From assembly GCA_004293815.1 (NCBI GenBank), contig RDZD01000022.1, positions 1 through 64,000 on the forward strand: 64,000 bases of DNA, written 5' to 3'. Shown here piece by piece: positions 35,366-46,041 of the stretch (positions are counted from its first letter, which is position 1; each line of letters opens with the position of its first letter). Source of the DNA: Cytophagales bacterium (GTDB taxonomy: Bacteria; Bacteroidota; Bacteroidia; Cytophagales; Bernardetiaceae). Under the pieces are notes generated by a model. The model did no database searches. It saw only the letters and a program-made list of their open reading frames with translations, and was not told the DNA's origin. Position numbers and translations under genes: made by a program.

Positions 35366-36793
35366 ATGACACGCTTTATTTTGTTTTTTTTAGGTATATT
35401 CTCTTTGGGGTGTGCTCAGTTGGCTCTTGCTCAAAGTAATACATCTCTACCTGAGCAGCCCAAATCAGACTCTCTTCAAGTTCGCAATATCTACGTTGAT
35501 TGCCATAAAAGAACAAAAGACCGCATTATTTTGCGTGAGTTGGCTCTCTACACTGGTATGCGCGTGGCTAGGGCAGATTTAGAATCTGTACTCAGCAAAG
35601 AAGCTAATAAGGTGTTCAATACGGGCTTGTTTGTCAAAGTAGATGTCGTGTATGATGAGTTCGAGAAAGGACACATAGACGTTATTGTAGTGGTTAGGGA
35701 GCAGTGGTATTTGTTTCCTATTCCGCTTATAGATTTTGCAGACCGTAACATCAACGAGTGGATTAAGCAGCATAATGCTAGTCTAGATCGTCTGGAGTAT
35801 GGTATGTTTTTCCAACAGAAAAACTTTAGGGGTCGCAACGAAGACCTTGTGCTCACGCTTCAACTTGGGTTTACGAAGCGCGTAGCTCTTGACTATAAAG
35901 TACCTTACATTAACAAAAAGCAAACTATTGGCATGAAGCTAAGTACTTCATACAATGAAAACAAAAACTTGGCTTTTGCCACAGACTCTAACAAGCTTCG
36001 CTTTTTGGACAGCGACTACGCGCTGCGTTCACGCTTCCATGCTGCCATCGGGTTTACTAAGCGCAGTAAATACTACACCATCCATTCCCTATCTGGGAGA
36101 TTTCACGAAAATAACATCAAGGATACCATTAGTCTGCTCAATCCAGACTATTATCTAAACGGACGCAAGCACCAACGTTTTTTTTCTGCTGAATACAATC
36201 TCACTTATGACCGCCGCGATCGCGCGCCCTATCCACTCAAGGGTAGCTATGTGAGCGTTAATGTTCTCAAGCAGGGGCTTTTGCCAACAGATGACCTAAA
36301 TGCAATGATTCTGACAAGTCATGTTGCGAAGTTTTTTAACTACAAAGACAGGTTCTATGCAACCACTAGCTTGCTGTTGAAGACCTCCTTCCCAAGCCGT
36401 CAACCCTATAGCGAGCTACGAGGACTTGGTTATAACAACTTTGTAATGAGAGGTTTTGATCAGTTTGTTATAGATGGACAAAACCTTTTAATACAAAAGA
36501 ATACTGTCAAGATGAAGCTTTTCAACACAGAAAAGAAAATCAATTTTTTGAACATAGATCAGTTTAATTTAGTGCCTTTGGCGGCTTATCTCAAGGTTTT
36601 TGTAGACTATGGCTATGTGCAAAATACTTCACCAAACGCTGAACGCAATAACTTTACCAACTCTAAGCTCTGGAGCTATGGTGTGGGCGTTGACTTTGTG
36701 ACTTACTACAACTTTGTGGCGCGTTTTGAATATGTCAAGAACAGCTTTGGGCAGTTTGATGGATTTATGTTTAACTTGGGCGCAGATTTTTAG
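35366..36793 (+). CDS. Omp85-family outer-membrane protein (POTRA + barrel)
   Basis: The ATG at 35366 (MTRFILFFLGIF) starts a signal peptide ending near ALAQ. One POTRA-like domain (about 35-115) has VRNIYVDCHKRTKDRIILREL, FNTGLFVKVDVVYDE and IDVIVVVREQW. A 16-strand-type barrel follows, ending in FNLGADF with a terminal Phe as BamA recognises. A single POTRA and 475 residues make it shorter than BamA (five POTRA) or TamA (three). It may insert or export envelope proteins or act in lipid transfer; the exact role is unknown. A GTG at 35318 in frame was rejected. Confidence 0.8.
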   Translation: MTRFILFFLGIFSLGCAQLALAQSNTSLPEQPKSDSLQVRNIYVDCHKRTKDRIILRELALYTGMRVARADLESVLSKEANKVFNTGLFVKVDVVYDEFEKGHIDVIVVVREQWYLFPIPLIDFADRNINEWIKQHNASLDRLEYGMFFQQKNFRGRNEDLVLTLQLGFTKRVALDYKVPYINKKQTIGMKLSTSYNENKNLAFATDSNKLRFLDSDYALRSRFHAAIGFTKRSKYYTIHSLSGRFHENNIKDTISLLNPDYYLNGRKHQRFFSAEYNLTYDRRDRAPYPLKGSYVSVNVLKQGLLPTDDLNAMILTSHVAKFFNYKDRFYATTSLLLKTSFPSRQPYSELRGLGYNNFVMRGFDQFVIDGQNLLIQKNTVKMKLFNTEKKINFLNIDQFNLVPLAAYLKVFVDYGYVQNTSPNAERNNFTNSKLWSYGVGVDFVTYYNFVARFEYVKNSFGQFDGFMFNLGADF

Positions 36794-36802
36794 TGTCAAT
36801 TT

Positions 36803-37159
36803 GTGTTGAAAGCCCAAAAATGGACATCGGCTATTGCAATCCTGATTTTTGCACTTTTATTGCTGCCCGTTTTGCTCCAGTTTGATTTTTACCCTTTCCT
36901 CAAATTCTCTATGTTTGCAGATAATAGCCAGAGGCAAGTGGCCACTATTTGTTTAGAATACAGGCTAGAGAATGAGCATAAGTACCAAGTGTTTGAACCA
37001 GCTTACTACCAAATTAGTCCACATTTCTGGACAGCTTGGGTGCTTGCAGCCAAAACAGACACTCAGAAGCAGATTCTCAAACAGAAAATAAAACAAATCA
37101 TAGAGCAAAAACGACATCAAAAAGTAGTTGGAATAAGCTGGTTGCCCTGTGAAAAATGA
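36803..37159 (+). CDS. Small membrane-anchored protein, function unknown
   Basis: The frame starts with GTG at 36803 and encodes 118 residues. It has one N-terminal transmembrane helix (about 8-26, SAIAILIFALLLLPVLLQF), then a soluble part with the phrase FSMFADNSQRQVATICLEYRL and a basic C-terminal helix. It begins 9 bases after the Omp85-type gene and may be its operon partner. No named family recognised, and the start could be the TTG one codon later. Confidence 0.5.
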   Translation: MLKAQKWTSAIAILIFALLLLPVLLQFDFYPFLKFSMFADNSQRQVATICLEYRLENEHKYQVFEPAYYQISPHFWTAWVLAAKTDTQKQILKQKIKQIIEQKRHQKVVGISWLPCEK

Positions 37160-37291
37160 AGCGTATGAGTAGATTAAAATCAGAACTTCTAGCCAAACAA
37201 TTCAGTTTAAAACGATCTTTAGCCTTATTTTAACAAACAAAACAGATCAATCTTTGTTCTTAAGAGTGTTTAGGAAAGTAAACGTTTATTT

Positions 37292-38215
37292 ATGTCTTTG
37301 GGACGAGTTCTGATTTGTGGTGGTAGAGGCTTAGTAGGCTTGGCTTTGGGGCGAAGACTCAAGGCGGAAGGATATGAAGTGGTATTTTTGAGTCGCGAGA
37401 ATGGTTTTTATGAGGGTTTCCGCTGTTATGAATGGAATCCTAAACAGCAAAAACTGGATTTAGCAGCTTTGGAAGGCTGTCAAGTAATCATCAATTTAGC
37501 TGGCGCAAATGTGGGTGAAAAGCGTTGGAATGAAGCTTACAAAAAAGAAATTTTGGAGAGCCGCACACTTTCTACACGCCTGCTCTATCAAACACTCAAA
37601 AAGCAACCTGGGCAGGTACATACATTTATCAATGCCTCTGCTGTAGGCTACTACGGATCGGATACAGGCAATCAAACCGTTACAGAATCTTCTCCACAAG
37701 GCAGCGATTTTTTGGCGCGTGTGGTAGGAAGCTGGGAGCGCGAAGCTGCTCCTGTGCTTTCACTTGGCATAAGACTTGTGATTCTACGCATAGGTATTGT
37801 GCTTTCTGCCAAAGGTGGCGCATATATCTCTATACGTAAGCCTGTCAGTATGGGGGTTGGGGCTGAGCTAGGGCGTGGGTTACAGTGGTTTCCATGGATA
37901 CATAACGACGATTTGTGCAACATTTTTCTGTTTGCTGTGCAGCAAAAATCCATAGAGGGCATCTACAACGCCGTTGCTCCCATCTGTATTACCAACCGAA
38001 TGTTTACAAGATTGGTGGCTGAACAACTCAAAAAACCATTTTTTATGCCTGCTGTACCTGCTTTTGTACTCAAGCTGATGCTGGGGGAGTTTGCGGAGTC
38101 TGTTTTGGGCGGTCAATACGTGAGTGCAGATAAACTGCTCAAAGCTGGTTATAAGTTCAAATACGAACAAGCTGTTCATGCGGTGGGTGCTCTTGAGAAA
38201 ACTAGCTTGGTGTAA
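37292..38215 (+). CDS. TIGR01777-family NAD(P)-binding epimerase-like oxidoreductase
   Basis: A 307-residue extended short-chain dehydrogenase-like protein. The dinucleotide motif is CGGRGLVGLALGRRL (8-22). INLAGANVGEKRW (about 66-78), the ASAVGYYGS segment with Tyr (about 115-123) and the C-terminal SVLGGQYVSADKLLKAGYKF are the marks of TIGR01777 (YfcH-like; SulA-related) proteins. The substrate is unknown for the family; a link to cell division has been suggested for some members. Confidence 0.86.
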   Translation: MSLGRVLICGGRGLVGLALGRRLKAEGYEVVFLSRENGFYEGFRCYEWNPKQQKLDLAALEGCQVIINLAGANVGEKRWNEAYKKEILESRTLSTRLLYQTLKKQPGQVHTFINASAVGYYGSDTGNQTVTESSPQGSDFLARVVGSWEREAAPVLSLGIRLVILRIGIVLSAKGGAYISIRKPVSMGVGAELGRGLQWFPWIHNDDLCNIFLFAVQQKSIEGIYNAVAPICITNRMFTRLVAEQLKKPFFMPAVPAFVLKLMLGEFAESVLGGQYVSADKLLKAGYKFKYEQAVHAVGALEKTSLV

Positions 38216-38322
38216 TGCTTAATACCTATTGGCTATCTTTTTCTGTCCTCAAATAGCAAGCTTTATTGGTAAGCAGGCTATTTTTTGCTATTTTTGTGCT
38301 TCTAAAAAGACAAGTCAGATAT

Positions 38323-39909
38323 ATGGATGCAGTAGCGCACCCCGAGCCAGAAAAAATACAAACGTCAAAAGGAGCAAGACATTCTCAGATACTCAAAATA
38401 GCTCTTTTTGCCACAGGTTTAGCAGGTATTGTAGCGGAGTATATTTTGTCCACTTTGGCCACCTATTTTTTGGGTGATTCGGTCTTTCAATGGACTATGG
38501 TCTTATCCTTGATGCTTTTTGCTATGGGCTTAGGCAGCCGAGTGAGCAAGCACATGGACACAAATTTACTTGAAAAATTTATACTTGCTGAGTTCGCGCT
38601 TTCTATTCTTACGTCTTTTAGTGCTTCGCTCACTTATGTGGCGGCCTCCTACACCGACTACCTTTTTATCTTGATTTACAGCACGAGTATAGGCATTGGC
38701 CTACTGATAGGTATGGAAATTCCCCTAGTCATGCGAATCAACAATTCCTATGAAACGCTCAAGGTAAATATATCGAGTGTCATGGAAAAAGACTATTACG
38801 GTAGTTTGATTGGTGGCTTATTTTTTGCCTTTGTGGGCGTACCTTATTTGGGACTTACTTACACGCCTTTTGTGCTTGGCATTGTCAATTTTTTGGTAGC
38901 AGTCGTGCTGCTTTACCAGCTCCGCGAGCTAGTGAGTAGAACATGGATCAAACCAATTGTAGGATTGGCTGTATTTATCATGTTACTGCTAGGTAGCGGT
39001 GTTTTTATGGCCAAAGAAATTATTCTTTATGGGGAACAAAAACGCTATACCGACAAAGTGATATACGAAAAGCTCACGCGTTATCAGCAAATAGTTATCA
39101 CAGAGTGGAAAAATAAACACTGGCTCTACCTCAATAACCATCAACAACTCAGCACAGTAGACGAATGGCTTTATCACGAACCGCTCGTACACCCTGTGAT
39201 GGGTCTCAGTAAAACTCCTTTTGATGTACTTGTGCTGGGTGGCGGTGATGGCTGTGCTGTACGTGAGGTACTCAAGTATCCGCAAGTACGCACCATTACG
39301 CTCGTAGACTTGGATCCTGAAATGACAAAACTAGGTTTAGAGCACCCCGTTATGCGTGCGGCTAATAAAGACGCTTTGCATAACCCGAAAGTAAAAATCT
39401 TGAACCAAGATGCTTATACTTTTTTAACTAAATCGCTGGATTATTTTGATGTTATGATTATAGATTTTCCAGACCCTCAAAACGCAGATTTGAGCCGACT
39501 TTATTCTCTGGAATTTTTTAAACTATGTCAGAAACAGCTACGCCCACAGGGTGTGCTCATTACGCAGTCGGGCAGCCCCTACTACGCGCCAGATGCTTTT
39601 AAGTGCATAGAAAGAACCATCGCTTCAGCGGGCTTCAACACCATACCTATTCACAATCAGGTGCTAACTATGGGCGAATGGGGCTGGATTATTGGAGCAA
39701 AAGGTATTGCCAAAGAGCAACTCAAGCCGATACTCCAACAAATGACTTTTAAAGATATTCCCACACGTTGGCTCAACCACGATGCCATGCAGCTCATTAC
39801 TTCTTTTGGCAAAGACCTTGCACCACACAACGACAGCATACTGGTCAATACCATACATAACCCTATTTTACACACCTACTATAACAAAGGCAATTGGGCT
39901 TTGTGGTAA
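38323..39909 (+). CDS. Membrane-anchored spermidine synthase-like aminopropyltransferase
   Basis: The ATG at 38323 (MDAVAHPEPEK) gives 528 residues. About seven membrane helices occupy the first 220 residues, as in the two-domain 'spermine synthase with transmembrane domain' group. A class I methyltransferase-fold catalytic domain follows, with LVLGGGDGCAVREVLKYP, LVDLDPEM and MIIDFPDPQNADLSRLY. The DFPDP and GGGDG motifs are those of polyamine aminopropyltransferases. A speD or speE-like partner is not near. Whether it makes spermidine or another polyamine is not certain. Confidence 0.85.
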   Translation: MDAVAHPEPEKIQTSKGARHSQILKIALFATGLAGIVAEYILSTLATYFLGDSVFQWTMVLSLMLFAMGLGSRVSKHMDTNLLEKFILAEFALSILTSFSASLTYVAASYTDYLFILIYSTSIGIGLLIGMEIPLVMRINNSYETLKVNISSVMEKDYYGSLIGGLFFAFVGVPYLGLTYTPFVLGIVNFLVAVVLLYQLRELVSRTWIKPIVGLAVFIMLLLGSGVFMAKEIILYGEQKRYTDKVIYEKLTRYQQIVITEWKNKHWLYLNNHQQLSTVDEWLYHEPLVHPVMGLSKTPFDVLVLGGGDGCAVREVLKYPQVRTITLVDLDPEMTKLGLEHPVMRAANKDALHNPKVKILNQDAYTFLTKSLDYFDVMIIDFPDPQNADLSRLYSLEFFKLCQKQLRPQGVLITQSGSPYYAPDAFKCIERTIASAGFNTIPIHNQVLTMGEWGWIIGAKGIAKEQLKPILQQMTFKDIPTRWLNHDAMQLITSFGKDLAPHNDSILVNTIHNPILHTYYNKGNWALW

Positions 39910-40019
39910 GCTAGCTATTCCAAATTTTTTCAACGCTTAAAATACGATTATAGCTACAAAAGGTGAGAAAGTCCTTTGCAAAGATTCATGGCTCAATGTA
40001 ACAACTAAGCATTTTTACA

Positions 40020-40526
40020 ATGTATCTAAAAATTGAAACACCTAGGCTACAGATAAGACCTATAGATATTTCTGATGCCGATTTTATGCTTGAATTGCTC
40101 AACTCAGAGGGCTGGCTAAAATTCATTGGCAACCGGAACATCAAGCGAAAGGTTGAGGCAGAGGAGTATATTCAAAATATATTAGACAAACCAAGCTCCT
40201 ACTGCCATATTTTTGAACTAAAGTCCATTCCAAAGGCAATTGGTATCATCACGTTTCTTCAGCGGGACACACAACAATATCCTGATTTAGGCTTTGCAAT
40301 GCTTCCTGAATATGAAGGCAAAGGATATGCCCTAGAGGCCAACAAAGCGTACCTTTCAGAAATTATAAAATCGCAGTTGTATAGCAAGATAATTGCTATT
40401 GCAATCAAAGAAAATAGTCAGTCTATCAAGCTGATAGAAAAACTAGGAATGCGTTATGAAACCGATTGTCAGGAAAGTGATACAGTAAAACTAGCTCTCT
40501 ACGGTCTATCAGCAAAAGCCGAATAG
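40020..40526 (+). CDS. GNAT-family N-acetyltransferase (RimJ-like)
   Basis: The 168-residue protein has the RimJ/RimL layout: IETPRLQIRPIDISDADFM start, PKAIGIITFLQRD (about 70-82), PDLGFAMLPEYEGKGYALEA with the acetyl-CoA loop GKGYA (about 101-105), and AIAIKENSQSIKLIEKLGM near the end. This subgroup acetylates N-termini of ribosomal proteins or small amines; the target is not known. It is convergent with the EI24 protein, 9 bases from its stop. Confidence 0.88.
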   Translation: MYLKIETPRLQIRPIDISDADFMLELLNSEGWLKFIGNRNIKRKVEAEEYIQNILDKPSSYCHIFELKSIPKAIGIITFLQRDTQQYPDLGFAMLPEYEGKGYALEANKAYLSEIIKSQLYSKIIAIAIKENSQSIKLIEKLGMRYETDCQESDTVKLALYGLSAKAE

Positions 40527-40535
40527 TTTCTTGTT

Positions 40536-41300
40536 TTAAGTTCTATTGGCCTTCATCTCAAGCCCTTTGCCGTATTCCTCTAAAGCCAATGAGGAAGCTA
40601 CCACTGCTAAGCAAGGTGCAAGTATAAAACCAATAAAAGGCAGTAAGCAGAGAAGTATAAAGCCACTTCCAATACCCAATTGTGCATATTTTTGCTGCCA
40701 AGCCCATTGCCGTACTGCCACACCTGATACGCCTTTTACCTCAAGCGTGTAGTCAAAAAATCCCAGACCTAGAAAATAACTTTGCACTAGCAATACCATA
40801 AGCGTGGTAATGGGGCTTATAAATGGCCAAAACAAACCTATCATAAAAAGTAAAAAAGACAGCAGCAGCTCAAGAGGCGTATAGCGAAGCGTCATCGAAA
40901 AGCCGCGTTTCAAGTTATGCCAAGTAGTTCGGATAGAAAACTCTGCTTCAAAATACTCTGGTTGCCTAGCCTTTAGAACTTTTTCGGCGAGCGTGCCAAA
41001 AGTGGGTGCAAGCATGATGAGCATAATATTTTTGTATAGCATCAACATGATCACCATACCAGCCAGTGCGCTCACAAGTCTGATCCAAAAAACCGAAATA
41101 TCAAGACGCTGAGCTATGTAATCACCAAAAATAGGAGACCATTTGTAGGCTGCAAAACCCACAAAAGCCAAAAGACTTACAAAAAGCAATAGATTGAGCA
41201 GAACAGGCACAACAAAGCTCCCCCAGAGGCGATGTTTGGTTGTGAAGGAAATAGCCTTAGCGTAGTAGGCCCAGGCAGCAAAAATATCTATCCATCTCAT
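40536..41300 (-). CDS. EI24-domain membrane protein (CysZ-like)
   Basis: The ATG at 41300 (MRWIDIFAAW) gives 254 residues; the frame to 41351 adds 17 unlikely residues. Four to six membrane helices and the patterns SFTTKHRLWGSFVVPVLLN (about 17-35) and VLLVQSYFLGLGFFDYTLE (about 175-193) belong to the EI24/CysZ group, which includes the sulfate permease CysZ. Sulfate transport is a guess by homology only. No sulfur-assimilation gene is next to it, though comA/comB (sulfite use) are elsewhere in the window. Confidence 0.75.
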   Translation of the reverse strand: MRWIDIFAAWAYYAKAISFTTKHRLWGSFVVPVLLNLLLFVSLLAFVGFAAYKWSPIFGDYIAQRLDISVFWIRLVSALAGMVIMLMLYKNIMLIMLAPTFGTLAEKVLKARQPEYFEAEFSIRTTWHNLKRGFSMTLRYTPLELLLSFLLFMIGLFWPFISPITTLMVLLVQSYFLGLGFFDYTLEVKGVSGVAVRQWAWQQKYAQLGIGSGFILLCLLPFIGFILAPCLAVVASSLALEEYGKGLEMKANRT

Positions 41301-41527
41301 AAGTTTTAGCTTGGTTATGAGCAAAAATAGACAAGAAACTATATATATCAATTTTAAAGTGCTCTTTTTTGCGCTATTGACTCATAAAATTATAAACAGA
41401 GCCGCAGCCAGCTATCATAAAACAGCTACTAGGCTAAAAAAATAATTTTTTTTAAAAAAGTGTGCTTAAAAAAAGCCCTGTTACAACAAGTTTGAATGCG
41501 GCATATCTTGGTTCAGTGAGAACTTAC

Positions 41528-42873
<1,346 letters not shown>

Positions 42874-42912
42874 GAAAAAAATGTACAAAATCTAGTCAAA
42901 TTGAAATCACCC

Positions 42913-42954
42913 AAAAAAGAGAGGCTGCTTTGCGAAAAGCAGCCTCTCTTTTTT
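42913..42954. terminator. Bidirectional intrinsic terminator between eno and the desaturase gene
   Basis: A perfect 18-base inverted repeat (42913-42930 and 42937-42954, aaaaaagagaggctgctt) has a 6-base loop. It has A/T tracts at both ends, so it can act in both directions between the convergent genes. Confidence 0.92.
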
Positions 42955-42976
42955 AAGAATTACCTCATGTTACTTA

Positions 42977-43918
42977 TTAAGCTTTCAGAACAGATTCGCT
43001 CTTGTGGTCGTCTTGCTTCTGTTTGGCGGATTTATTTTTGGGTGTAGCTCGCATCTCGTCGTCAGGATATTTTACGTGATGAGGTACAGGGTGTAAGTCC
43101 CATATCAAGCCAAGCCAAGAAAAAGTCTTTAAAACGTAGTAAGTAATATCTATCTCCCACCAAAAGAAGCCATTTCTTGTGGCACTTGGATAATAGTGGT
43201 GGTTATTGTGCCAGCCTTCGCCAAGTGTAATGAGAGCCAAAATAAGGCTATTTCTAGACTCATCACCTGTTTTGTAGCGCGCCTTGCCTATATAGTGCAT
43301 GAGTGAGTTAATCAAGAAAGTGCCGTTATAGAGAATTACAGTGCTCAAGAAAAAGCCTATAAATAACGTAGAAAGGCCATGTGAAAACATATCCTGTATG
43401 CCATTGCCATTCACGATGCCACCAAGCATAGTGACAAGTATGGCCATAACCAAAGCTGGAACAAAGTGATACTTATTGAGCCAGACAAGTTCTTTGAAGC
43501 GCGCAAAGTCTTGTATAAGTCCAATGCGAGTCTCTTTGTAGTCAGGGCCAGCTATCCAGCCAATGTGAGAGTACCAAAAGCCGTAAAGCTTCATAGAGTG
43601 CGGATCTTCGGGTGTATCGCTGTGGCGATGGTGTTCGCGGTGATGAGCAGCCCACCATAGAACCCCTTTCTGAGCAGAGGTTTGCGCCATAAACGCTAAA
43701 AAGAACTGAAACCAGCGTGAAGTTTTGTAGGTTCTGTGCGAGAAATACCGATGGTATGAACCCGTAACAAAAAACATTCTGATAAAATACAAAGCCGCAC
43801 AGACTGTCCAGTCAAACCAAGTAACTTTTGTCCAAAAAGCAGCAACTGGCACTAAGTGCACAGCTAAAAAGACAAGCTCTTGCGTAAATTTGGGCTTATT
43901 TCTAATTTGTTTATCCAT
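42977..43918 (-). CDS. Acyl-CoA/acyl-lipid delta-9-type fatty acid desaturase
   Basis: A 313-residue membrane di-iron enzyme that introduces a double bond into a fatty acyl chain. The histidine boxes are HRYFSHR (about 57-63), HREHHRH (about 93-99) and HNNHHYYP (about 238-245). Four hydrophobic segments lie between them. This pattern is the stearoyl-CoA desaturase/OLE1 type; the acyl carrier is uncertain in bacteria. It has a lysine-rich tail. Confidence 0.92.
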   Translation of the reverse strand: MDKQIRNKPKFTQELVFLAVHLVPVAAFWTKVTWFDWTVCAALYFIRMFFVTGSYHRYFSHRTYKTSRWFQFFLAFMAQTSAQKGVLWWAAHHREHHRHSDTPEDPHSMKLYGFWYSHIGWIAGPDYKETRIGLIQDFARFKELVWLNKYHFVPALVMAILVTMLGGIVNGNGIQDMFSHGLSTLFIGFFLSTVILYNGTFLINSLMHYIGKARYKTGDESRNSLILALITLGEGWHNNHHYYPSATRNGFFWWEIDITYYVLKTFSWLGLIWDLHPVPHHVKYPDDEMRATPKNKSAKQKQDDHKSESVLKA

Positions 43919-44030
43919 TGAGGAATTGTGAGTAGTTAAAGAGTAAATAAATTTTAAAAAAATCTAAGAACATAAATGGTTTTAAAAGACACAAGTCACT
44001 TCTCAAATTCAAGCCCTGTGCGTAAAAGCC

Positions 44031-44780
44031 TTAAAAATCTACACCATTGGTGCGCAGAGGGCTAGCCCCTGAAAGATTTTCTACAGACTCGCTCTCTACA
44101 ATAATTTCTACAGCCGGAGTAGTCAAGCTGTTTGTTTTGAGCATAATTTTCTCGGTAATTTTGCCCACTTTACTAGGCGTATAGGCTATTTCAAGTATGC
44201 CTTGACCGTTTGGTGTAATCGGATTGATGTAGCCTACGCGCTTAACGCAGTTGCAAGGCGAACTAACTTCTGTCAGCATCAAATCCATTTTACCTAGATT
44301 TTTATACGGTATTTTAAAGGTCATCTCCTTCCCTTTTTGCACTTTGCCAAGCTTAAAAACGGTTTTGTCTAAAACAATTTTGGCATCCTTACTTGGATCT
44401 CTTACCACGTTACCTTTGATATTGAGTCGTTTGGAAGGCTCAGAAGCATTGGAGGTAACGGTTATTGTTTTAAAAAAATTACCAGGACGGCCTCTGCTAT
44501 CAAATCTGGCCTTAATAACACCTTTTTGGTTAGGTAGAATGGCTTCACGTGTCCAGTCGGGAGTAGTGCAGCCGCAAGAAGCTTGCACTGTTTTAATCAA
44601 AATAGGCTCTGTGCCCGTGTTAGTAAACTCAAACTGATGTTCACTAATAGCACCTTCTTCTATGGTACCAAAGTCATGGGTTTCTTCGGTAAACTTCAAA
44701 ACACCCTGTCCCAAAGCTGCTTGGGTAAAAGCAAGCAAAGCAAAAAACGACAAAAGTAAACTGTATTTGAACTTTTTCAT
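44031..44780 (-). CDS. Secreted DUF1573-domain protein (tandem immunoglobulin-like)
   Basis: The ATG at 44780 (MKKFKYSLLLSF) gives a signal peptide ending near AALGQ and 249 residues. Two copies of the DUF1573 beta-sandwich are seen. The first has LKFTEETHDFGTIEEGAISEHQFEFTNTG in part, VQASCGCTTPDW and GVIKARFDSRGRPG. The second begins KTVFKLGKVQKGKEMTFKIPYKN and has VSSPCNCVKRV. The two Cys-x-Cys sites (CGC, CNC) are the family's signature. Periplasmic or surface location is predicted; function unknown for the family. Confidence 0.86.
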   Translation of the reverse strand: MKKFKYSLLLSFFALLAFTQAALGQGVLKFTEETHDFGTIEEGAISEHQFEFTNTGTEPILIKTVQASCGCTTPDWTREAILPNQKGVIKARFDSRGRPGNFFKTITVTSNASEPSKRLNIKGNVVRDPSKDAKIVLDKTVFKLGKVQKGKEMTFKIPYKNLGKMDLMLTEVSSPCNCVKRVGYINPITPNGQGILEIAYTPSKVGKITEKIMLKTNSLTTPAVEIIVESESVENLSGASPLRTNGVDF

Positions 44781-44880
44781 AGCAAGTTGTTTATTAAACA
44801 TACTCTTATTTTAACTGAAATGTTTTTGTTAATTCGTAACGAAAAGTCAAGCCCGTAAACTGTGAAGTAAATGCAAATGT

Positions 44881-45579
44881 TTATTTAAACTTTACAAAAA
44901 ACTTCAAATCTTCCACATTTTTTTTCATGTCAAAAAGCTGGTATTCGTATACAACTTCTGTAGGGGAGGTCATCTTAACTTTATTCTTGGCATATTTTTT
45001 TATTTTACCACCTGTTCTGATGATACACTTGTATTGAACTTTGCTCAAGATTTGTTCCATCTCGGCTCCGCCACCCATGCCTACATTTTCATCGCGGTTG
45101 CCAAAGACTTTATCAACAAAATACTGTTCATGCCACTTTCTTGCAAATGTGCCTTTGCTGAAGCTATAAATGCCAGGAGGCATATCGCCTGTGGTAGAGT
45201 CTTTGCTGATTAAAGAGAGAGCCTTATTGAGTGCTTCAATATTGGCAAAATCAAACTGTCCACCAAAAATATAGTTGTCTTTGTCATTAATTTCTACAGC
45301 ATTAGAAATGCCTTTAATCTCATTCACAGATTCAAATTTAACACCGTTTACGTTTCCTAGCTGACTAGTAGGATCCTCTTGCTTGGCAGAATCTGGCAGG
45401 CTTTCTTGCATGCCCTTCATCATAGCACCAATTTGGCTCATGTCAAGCACAAATTTGTAAGAGCCAGAACCATCGCTTTTGATGTCAAATTCTTCTCTTA
45501 CCTCAAAGCAGGAGGTTAAAAAAACCGCTGTAAAAAGCAAAAGAGCTACACTAAATAAAGAGCGAAAAGTAGATTTCAT
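44881..45579 (-). CDS. Predicted lipoprotein, LppM-like, function unknown
   Basis: The 232-residue protein begins with a lipobox LTSC (acylated Cys near 24), then FEVREEFDIKSDGSGSYKFVLDMSQIG. The 'FEV/EFDIKSDGSG' start resembles other small Bacteroidota lipoproteins with an alternating beta/alpha pattern. No active-site residues stand out. It stands between the DUF1573 gene and gdhA, transcribed alone or with the DUF1573 gene (about 80 bases away). Confidence 0.7.
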   Translation of the reverse strand: MKSTFRSLFSVALLLFTAVFLTSCFEVREEFDIKSDGSGSYKFVLDMSQIGAMMKGMQESLPDSAKQEDPTSQLGNVNGVKFESVNEIKGISNAVEINDKDNYIFGGQFDFANIEALNKALSLISKDSTTGDMPPGIYSFSKGTFARKWHEQYFVDKVFGNRDENVGMGGGAEMEQILSKVQYKCIIRTGGKIKKYAKNKVKMTSPTEVVYEYQLFDMKKNVEDLKFFVKFK

Positions 45580-46041
45580 GTTAGTAAGTATGGCTCATTT
45601 TGCTGACCAAAACCAACTAGGAGCCTCTTTTTTGAGTTTTTGAATAACAAAACAGTCGAAAATACACGTAAAGGTAACTAAAATTTTATTCTTAACATGA
45701 AAAGCTACAGCTTTTTTTGGTTTCTAGTATAAAATAACCATTATTGTTGCCGAAAGCTAACTCTCATGTGTGACATCAGACAAGACAACAGCTGTTTATC
45801 TCTATCAATCGTTTTGACTAGAGTAAAGATGACTTGAGTGCTTGTTTCAATATTCATTTGTCGTGCCTTTTGACATCTTGACAAGATACTGAGGTTATTT
45901 TTTCTAAAAAAAATGCAGATTAGTTTGCTGTTTACAAAACTCTGCTTAATTTTAAATCAAAAAATGTAGTTTGTTGCAAACTAGTATTTTAAATTCAAAC
46001 AATTGTTTATCGTAACATTCTCTTAATCTAATATTTAAGCA
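45580..46041. other. Divergent intergenic region upstream of gdhA
   Basis: About 460 bases between the minus-strand lipoprotein and gdhA. One compact inverted repeat, tagtttg-ttg-caaacta (45967-45983), lies 59 bases before the gdhA ATG and could be an operator; this is inference. No other gene or RNA recognised. Confidence 0.4.
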